Shown in pieces: positions 27,201 to 36,800 of a DNA stretch of 64,000 bases. This DNA comes from Rugalucina vietnamica (Eukaryota > Mollusca > Bivalvia > Lucinida > Lucinidae), in NCBI GenBank assembly GCA_964017185.1, contig OZ024874.1:17665957-17729956 (forward strand). Direction: 5' to 3'. How positions within the stretch are numbered: the stretch's first letter is position 1; every line of letters begins with the position of its first letter. The notes below the pieces were generated by a model. It made no database searches, had not been told where the DNA came from, and saw only the letters and a program-made list of their open reading frames with translations. A program made the position numbers and the translations under genes.

Positions 27201-30200
27201 TTACTTGAAATTTTACGATTATGGAGTGTGTGGCTCAAATTTCCACAGTTTCCATAGCCAAAGAAGCTGGCTAGAGGTATGAAATGTTCACTATTTGCAA
27301 GCCAAAGCCCAAAGGAGAGGATGGCTCCCTGAGCACTCTATAGACTGATACACCCTCTTGACAGCAGACATGATGGGCCAGACTTTCGCATCATTACAAA
27401 AACATGCCCATGCACTATAAAGGGAATTTTTTTCAAAAGCAAAAATTGAAAATTTCATTGAAAATATTTTGATATTTTTAATATTTTTGCTAAAAACATA
27501 GATTGTGGGTACACATTAGAATCGCCTCACAAAGGCGGTTCTAATGAGTACCCACCATCTATGTTTTGGGGCAAAAATAAGGAAAATAGGTATACCCCTG
27601 CATACCGCAGTTTTTCTATATAAAAGTGGGGTTTAAGGGGTTATACGTTTCACGGATATGTTTTTCTGATGTATCCAATGCTCTGTTGTAAAGTTTTACT
27701 TTTAAAGCAAAGATCAATCACTCAGTATGCATCACCTGTGTTTCAGATAAAACTATATAATACGTATAATGTGTATAAATTACAGTAAATACTCTTTTCA
27801 AATCAATGATTCGACCCTTCATTAATGTACCACATACTACTGAGCCTTGTAAGCTTTTCATAGATAGAAATAATAGCCATACTTATACTGGTAATGATAC
27901 CAATCACTTGGCCCTAAGTCTTCTTTATCTTTTGTTGTATATTACTCTAGCTTGCACCATTAGGGAAATAAAAGCGCTGCAGGCATGCATGATACCCCGC
28001 CACGCAAATTTAATTTAGCAAAAATGTTTGACAATAAATTCTCAAGATAAAGAGCAGAACAAAATTTTGTCATTAATGAAGGACCATAACTCTGTATACT
28101 TTGATAAAATTTACCCATCTTCAATCCCAAACCACTACTTTCTGATTTGAACTTTTATACAAAGTTTGAAGAAAATTGGTTGATAAATGCACAAAACAGA
28201 GGCAGGAAATGAAATTTTAATGTAAATCATGGGCCATAACTCTGTACTTATTTAACGTAATTTATTCATTTTCAATACCAAACCACTCCTTCCTGATATG
28301 AACTCCTATACAAAGTTTGAAGAAAATCGGTCAATAAATGCTCAAGATAGAGTCCGGAAACAAAATTTTAACGTAAATCAAGGGCCATAACTCTGTACTT
28401 ATTTGACAAAATTTACCCATCTTCAATCCCAAATCACTCCTTCCTGGTATGAACTCCTATACAAAGTTTGAAGAAAATCGGTCAATAAATTGCTCAAGAT
28501 AGAGCCCAGAAACAGAATTTTAACGTAAATCAAGGGCCATAACTCTGTACTTATTTGACGAAATTTACCCATCTTCAATCCCAGACCACTCCTTCTTGGT
28601 ATGAACTCCTATACAAAGTTTGAAGAAAATCGGTCAATAAATGCTCAAGATAGAGCCTGGAAACAAAATTTTAACGTAAATCAAGGGCCATAACTCTGTA
28701 CTTATTTGACGAAATTTACCCATCTTCAATCCCAGACCGCTCCTTCATGGTATGAACTCCTATACAAAGTTTGAAGAAAATCGGTCAATAAATACTCAAG
28801 AAAGAGCCCGGAAACAAAATTTTAACGAATATCAAGGGCCATAACTCTGTACTTATTTGACGAAATTTACCCATCTTCAATCCCAGACCACTCCTTCTTA
28901 GTATGAACTCCTATACAAAGTTTGATGAAAATCGGTCAATAAATGCTCAAGATAGAGCCCGGAAACAAAATTTTAATGTAAACCAAGGGCCATAACTCTG
29001 TACTTATTTGACGAAATTTACCCATCTTCAATCCCAGACCGCTCCTTCATGGTATGAACTCCTATACAAAGTTTGAAGAAAATCGGTCAATAAATACTCA
29101 AGATAGAGCCCGGAAACGAAATTTTAACGAATATCAAGGGCCATAACTCTGTACTTATTTGACGAAATTTACCCATCTTCAATCCCAAACCATTCCTTCT
29201 TGATATGAACTCCTATACAAAGTTTGAAGAAAATCGGTCAATAACTGCTCAAGATAGAGCACGGAAACGAAACGCTGACGGACGGACAGACGGACAGACG
29301 GACAGACAGACGGACGGACGGACACTCGAACGCAAATTTTTTTTGGAGGGTATAACATAATACCCCGCACTTTTTTAAGTGGCGGGGTATAAAAAGCTTT
29401 CAATTCATATGTCTGAGTAGTGACATAAATTACGAAAACTTGCTTCATATATATATAATCGATCAGCAAAAACAAAAGAATGCGCAAATAAGCTGTTTGT
29501 GAGTAAATTGTGACCACATGTGCACTGCTGATCAACATACATCCTCGGTTACCTAGGTGTTACCCAGGTGTGACCCATTACGTACAACTTTATGTGATGA
29601 AGTTGTACATTACGTACAACTTCATGTGATGAAGTTGTACGTAATGGGTCACACCTGGGTAACCGAGGATGATCAACATGGACAATGCTTTGATTTCATT
29701 CACAGACTGGACAATGGATCTACTTCACTCTACATATAATCATCCAAAATATCAAGTCCAATGTGTTTATTGTACTGCATATTTTGTATCTGGCCTCACT
29801 AAAAACCCAACAGACAGGCTTTCAAGTGGCTTGACTCTTCATAGAACCACTATATAACAGACTTTAAGACAACATTCCTTGTGTATCCCTATAATTTCGC
29901 AGTGTTCTCAAGAGGCTTGATCAGTGTAACAGTGTTTGCTCTATTTGCCAAGACATATTTGCCTGAAAACTTACCATATTTAATCTATTAAGTGCACTGT
30001 GTACCTACATATAAGGTATTCAGTCAAATGCTGAACAAAATTTTGTCCAAATAAGGCCAAAAAAAAAAATTGTCTTGTTTCCGGAAACCCTACCGACCCT
30101 ACTTTTTTGGGGCCTACTCTAAATTTTTTGAGACATCTGAGGATTTTTTTCTATCTTTAGGCTAATTTTGAATGATTTTCATGCTTTTCCTATACAAAAA

Positions 30201-30835
30201 ATTAGTTCCAAAAAAAATTTTTTTGCCTACCTACCGACCCATAAAAATATTTTGACGTTTCCGGAAACAAGACATTTATTTATTTTGGCCTAAGCACAAA
30301 CTAATACAAAAGAAAATTTCACAAAAACATGTGGATTTTGAAATCTTATTGTTATGAATATGTATATTTAACACGTTTAATGATGTTAATGTTCTATCAA
30401 GACAATAATGCAACAAGGCCAGTATAAAACACTCAAATGCCTGACAAGAGATGTGCACTGTTTTTGAAAGGTGTGTGCTTACTGAGGTGTGTGTGCTAAA
30501 TAGAATGAATATGGCAGGTGTATGAACATTACGTAAATAGGTGTACATCAGGAAAGCATGTCCATATAATGTATACCCCAGTATACCCCATATTTATATA
30601 GCAAAACTAGGGTATGCAGGGGCATACCTTTTATTCTTATTTTTACTTCAAAACACAGACTGTGGGTACTTGTTAGAATCACCTCGCCGCGGCTGTTCTA
30701 ACATGTTCCCACAATTTATGTTTTGAGCAAAAATAAGAAAAATATCAAATTTTTTCCAATGAAACTTTCAATTTTTACAAATGAAAAAAATCTCTGTATA
30801 TTGCATGGGCGATGCCACGTTTTCTTAATTTTTCG

Positions 30836-30876
<41 letters not shown>

Positions 30877-33800
30877 AAGTTTCTCTGTGCAAGGTGCTAT
30901 AAGACTTTGTTTGATTTTCATTTGTCTGTTTATATTGTAAACACAACAAATGTTTGCACAGTAACATCTCCAGATCTATTTCAAACAAAATGATATCACT
31001 GTGCATAAGACAAATTTACTCAAGCACACCAGATAATAAGCAACAGTGAAAAAAAAAGGCTGTTTGCCTGTTTTAAGTCAAGATGAACATTATAGTCACC
31101 AACATGACAGAAATATATCGGCCAGTGATCGAAGACCCAACCTCCTGATAAAACCCCTGTCACACCAGGGTGGCGTTCTCGTGGCGTTCTCGCGGCGTTC
31201 TACAAAAATGCAGAACGCCAAGGTGAACGCCGTGAGAACTCCATGGACGCCGTGGCAACGCGGTGGGAACTCCATTGAACGCCGTGGGAAATCCTAGAAC
31301 GCCAAGGGTCGGCGTTTCTTTTGGACATGCTCAAAACAAACGCCATCACCCGGCGTTCTAATAAGAGCGCCGCGGGGACGCCGTGAGGACGCCGTGGCAA
31401 CGGAGTGAAAACTTCATCAACGCGGCGGGAACGCCGTGAGAACTCCATGGACGCCGTGGGAACTCCGTGGAAACGCCATGGGCTACCACGACGTATGCAC
31501 TACGATCTCACTGCGCGCCCGCGGGACTCATCCCGTTGTTTTTGAGGTGATAGTGCTGGACTGATTTCCACTTGTGGTGATAGTGTCGGTGGTGGTACGT
31601 CATCTGTCTTTTTCGGACTTTTCCCTTTAGTCACCGCTTTCCTTCTTCCTCTCTTACCAGTCATGCTGTCTTCTTGAAAGCAAACGTACAAATAAGTGAG
31701 ACTGTTTTGCCTACAAGCCGTCAGAGCAGTGCTAGAACGCCGTGGAAGCGCGGTGCGAACGCCGTGGAAGCGCGGTGCGAACGCCAAGAGCGCCGCGCAA
31801 ACGCAGTGAAAACGTCGTGCAAGCTCCATGGAACGCCACATAGAACTCCGCAGAACGCAGTGAGAACTCCGTAGGAACGCCTTGGACGCGACGAGGACGC
31901 CATGAGGACGCCGTGAGGACGCCATGGCTTGCTTTTTTCACAAATAAAATCATTTTTTCTTGGAGTTCTCGTGGCGTTCTGGAAAAATTAAGAAAAATTA
32001 AGAACGCCACGCAAACGCCGCGCGAACGCCTTCTGGTCTGACAGGGGCTTTACAAAGCAAATATATGCGGCCTGTAAAAACACCATCATTTTTTTTCAGA
32101 AAAATTATAGCAAAGCTACCGGTACAATTTTTTTTTCTCAAAATGAAGGTGGTTCAGAATGAATGTGTAGTCTGTAGACTAGCTGTTATTGACTTGCCCC
32201 TTTGTTTTAGTGAAATTTCAGCCCTCAAACCATCTTCTGCATGTTGCTGTACAGCCAAGTTTTTGTTTGGACCTGGTCAGAAAAGTGAGAAAATCCCAAA
32301 GTGCTTACCTCTTTGAAAAACTGGAAGACATGGTTTAACAAGTGCTTACCTCTTTGAAAAACTGGAGAACCTGGTTTATCTTCAATTTATTATGAACAAA
32401 CAGATCATATGCAGCACACACGGCAAGAACCGTAACTCCTTGTTCTTTTGTCAACATACTCGCCGTCGTGAATATCGACGTCAACAGGAAGTACATAAAT
32501 CTCTGTGAACTTGACCCTCCTGGGTCATGTGATGTGTCTCTGATCTGGACATATTTTATGTATGTTAAGAGTGAGAGGACGAAGAAAAGACATGCTCCGA
32601 CGTCTGCTCGACCGACCACACCCGTTACAGCCTCTGTATGAATTGGATGCGATGCAAAAATGAGTCCAGCGATAAGCGTCGGGAAAGTCCATTTTAAAAA
32701 TATTGCAGCAAAATATGTGAATACAGCTGTTGTCGCCACATGCAGAAGTACATTGCCCAGATGGTAACCAAACGGGTTTAGCTCTCCGAGATAGTAGTTG
32801 AGTCGGAATGTAAGGACGCAGAGGGGGCGATATGATTTGTGGGAGCCACTGTGTGTCAGAGGCGTGCCCCAGAAGTCGTCGTAGAAAATGTTGGTGATAG
32901 GTGTCTCTGGCAACAGGTCCTGATTCTTCTGTATGGCACGACTGAAATATAAAAGAATATTCCCAATTATCATATGACGTCGCTGTTTTCCAGTGGATAA
33001 CGTCATGTCATAAAATCGTATGACCACACGTGTATTAACACTTTTGCGGAAATATGTAACGTCATTGACGATGTCCGTAACAACAATGTAAATATTCATT
33101 GAAAATATGTCCACTTCGAAGGCGATAAAATCCTATTTTAAGTCATATGATAAAACAAATCTTACACTCGTGGTCATTTCATATGAAATTTATTAAACTC
33201 GCCAAAGGCTTGTTTAATAAATTTCATATGAAATGACCACTCGTGTAAGATCCTCTATGTATAACTAAAAATAAAATTGTTTGATCGACAGTTCACAGTC
33301 CACAGCTCAAGCTAAGATCATGTGTGGACACTTAGTTAACCAAACCAAACTTTCTTTAGCAAGCTTACTAAAGGCAAATTACCAGTACTTAGTGCACATT
33401 TCTTCTAGCACAAGATGACAAAATTTTTAATAAACTTCTTGGATCACCAGAAGAAAAAGAATGGGTGTAGAAATACAGGATTTTCATAACCAAATCTTCG
33501 CAAAAGAAAAATATGCCAGATGGGGGTTCAATCTCAGGATGCCCTTGGACCACAAGTTGATAACCATATAATTGAGTCTGTGCATGAGAAAACCAAATAT
33601 TTGGGTTCCGACCAGGTCTGACACAAACCGGCCTGTACAGTCACAAAAGCAAGCTAGAAGCTTGAAATTTCGGATTAAGAAGAAACTGGATTGTACTATC
33701 CGTGCAGCGAAAACAAGGGCGCTGATCAGCTGTGCAGTTACTGCACAGCTGATCTGCGGCTTTGTTTTTGCCTATGCAAATTGTTGGTTTTCTCATGCGG

Positions 33801-36800
33801 TGGCTCATGTTTTATTGAGTTTCTGAAGTAAAAAGCATCCATAGGTGAACAGGATGCCTTATTAAGAAATGATGAATATGAAATAGGTTAAATTATGTCA
33901 TAAAGGGTTTAGGAAAATCCAGTGGTGAGAAAAAAGCTTTGCAGGACCACTGAACTGTAAAAAGCTTATAATCTAAAATTCTGCACAGATTTTCTGTCTC
34001 ACTAGGGTTTCTTATAAAGCAAACAAATTGGACAGGGCATGAGAAAAATCTTGATTGAATGGGCTAAATGGCTACGCTAATAGGAGCCTTTCTATTTGCA
34101 AATGTACCTCAGAATGATATACACTAGCTTGCATCAAATGGATCTCGCTAGAAAAGGATAAGTCTTTGGTTTCAACATTTATTTAATATTTACAAATTAT
34201 TATTGGGCCTGACCATGAGGACAATTAACAAAGTTGCACCCTCGCTGGGTATTGTTCAGATGTAAAATATTTCTATTAGTTTTATATTAAGAAAACATTA
34301 TGCCCCCTACCCCTACCCCCACCCCGGACCTGGCTCCACTCTTTTCCAACAGCCCAGGCTGATTCAAACATGTAGGGCTGGAAACCTGTTAGGACGTCTT
34401 TTCAAATGTCAGGTCCCTGTATTGACACTGGGAATAAATCCTTGAAAAATAAACATTTTATACTTTAGTGCTCTTGAGTCTGTACACACATTTTTGTCTG
34501 AAGTAGGAGACATCTCCCAATTATGTGGAGTTGACTCTCCCATTTGAATAATTTAGTAGAGTCCAATGTTAGATGGAATTTTTTTCCTCTTCTTTTTTCA
34601 AATTCTTTAGATTTGGTCAGATTTGCCACTTAACATATCCCAGTCAGAATCTAGGTTCATATCCAGACATTTGCATGGGACTTTACCATGTTTACCCCAA
34701 AATTAGATGCCATGACAGTGACACATTTTTGCTGGATTGCCCATGGCCTCTTCTAAAATTATAGTGCATGTACCTGCAACTGTAATGTTAGGTTGAAAAC
34801 ACATACCACATATCACCTTTAAAACAGCATTTGATCAAAGTCTGTACTGTTTATTTAAGGAAAAGGACATGTGTTTATATAGGTTTTAATGACAGGAAGA
34901 GAGAATGTTTACAAGGCAAACATTGTACAATTTTCTTTAAACAACCATTAAAAGTGAGGTTTAACAATGTCCAACTTGATGAAATGCATAAGTTTGAATA
35001 ATGCAACCAAAACCATGTCCCCTTCTGGGCCAAGCAATGACTAGATATTGTATTTTCTCTTTCTAAAGCCCATGCAAATGCCCTATACTGTGGGAAGAGT
35101 TCAATTTTATGACCAAAGCTCTCTGAAAAGCCCATTTCAAAATTTCAAATCCCTGTAGATAATACTTTGAAGGGCTTTGGTTATATATAATGCATTTTTT
35201 TTTTTTCATTTCGGACTGAGAATGAAAATGCTCGATACTCTACAAGTTGCAACTCCATGGCTATGCAGAGACAAAACTGCAATTAAGCCAACCTGTGTCT
35301 GCTATCCCTGGCGCGTAGGGTAGGGGAGGGATTTCCAATGACTGGTGCATGAGGCCCAGCCTGCTGCCTGCTTAAGTGTCTCTGGCAACAGAAGAGGTGC
35401 GAAATTTACTGCCTTCACGTAAGCCAAACTCCCTCGACATAGATTTGCATTTAATTGTGAAAGGGAGTTCTTGTTTTTTTGTTTTGTTTTTTTTTGTTTG
35501 GCTTTTATTACTTTACATCCCAGTCAACAGCTTATGTCCCGACAAGGCCATAGCTGTTGACTGGGACATAATGTAATATCTGAAAGAAAGAATAACTACT
35601 TTTCACAAAGCGCAAGTCTATGTCAAGGGACTTTCGGTTATGTATGACCGTGTTGGCCTTGCGGTCTAATATTAAAAGCTCTCTACAGTGCAGGTACAAC
35701 AGGCGTGGCCAGGCTGGACATTTTAATGTAGATTTGGCACTTCTGCTTTGGTCATCCCCTGCACAAAAATATGGAGCTGATCCTCTGCTTTGTGAAAGTC
35801 TGTGAGAGAACCTAGCTTGCAATTCAGTTTTCTCTAATCATGAACTGCTATAATTCACAACTTAAATACTATTTGTCCCAGTAAATATGATTAGCAAATT
35901 CTGACTGAATCACTTTTCAAAATCAAATTTACCATATCTCCATTAGCAAAATGCAGCAATAGGAAAATAATCAAAAATAAAATAAATCTCATTAATTTTA
36001 ATTTGACACTAATCCCTATTAAACTGCATGGAGTGATAAAGTAAAAAGTCATAAAATTCTTACAGTAAAAAAATGGTGTTATGTCCTACTTGAAGGGGTT
36101 GATATTAAAATAAAACTTATTAAGAGGCGCGATGATCATCCTGTATGTATACCAGAGATGAAAAAAAAAATTTACAGTGCAGATTGATGTAAAAAAAATG
36201 GAGTGCCGTGATAATTGGAAGCCTGATTGATTTGGCCACAGTCTACGGCAAGACTCATCACTGTAGGTTGCTGCCCAAATGATCCAGCTTCCAATCATGC
36301 CACCCCATTTCTCATGTGTCATGTGATGTTGCACCAATCAGCGCTGTAAGAATCACAAGTATATAGGTAACATGGTAGGACAATGAGGTTGAAGCTTGGA
36401 ACACAGTGCTGTTTTTTTCATCAGTAAAAACAATGGAAACATTGACCTCAAAATAATTACAAGTACTTGTTTGTCTTGAGGTTTAATGTCCCAATCAACA
36501 ATTTTTCAATCATGTCAGGATAAAGCCACCACTTCCTGAGTTTTAACCAGTATTATAGGGAGTATGTGTCTTGCTCAAGGACACAACACAGTGCCACCAA
36601 TGGGAATCGAACCCAGGAACTCTCGATTCCGAGACTGATGCTCTACCACTATGCCATCACGCTCCTGTTACAAGTTCCGCCGGTGCAATCAATAATTAAG
36701 GCATGCTTGACAGTGGGTTTGATCTCAGGGGCCTAAATCTCTAATCTTTTTTTGCTAAAAAACCCCACATCAATTTAGAGGTTACCACTTTTTATACTTC

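Noticed and set aside
29276..29325. GACGGACAGACGG run as an independent microsatellite locus
   Set aside because: Similar tracts end the Hel-1 copies too; it belongs to the element 3' region.
31500..31925. 141-codon minus-strand frame in the GC-rich element
   Set aside because: Half of it is translation of the GAACGCCGTG words; only the basic 54-residue part might be meaningful, so it is noted within the element instead.
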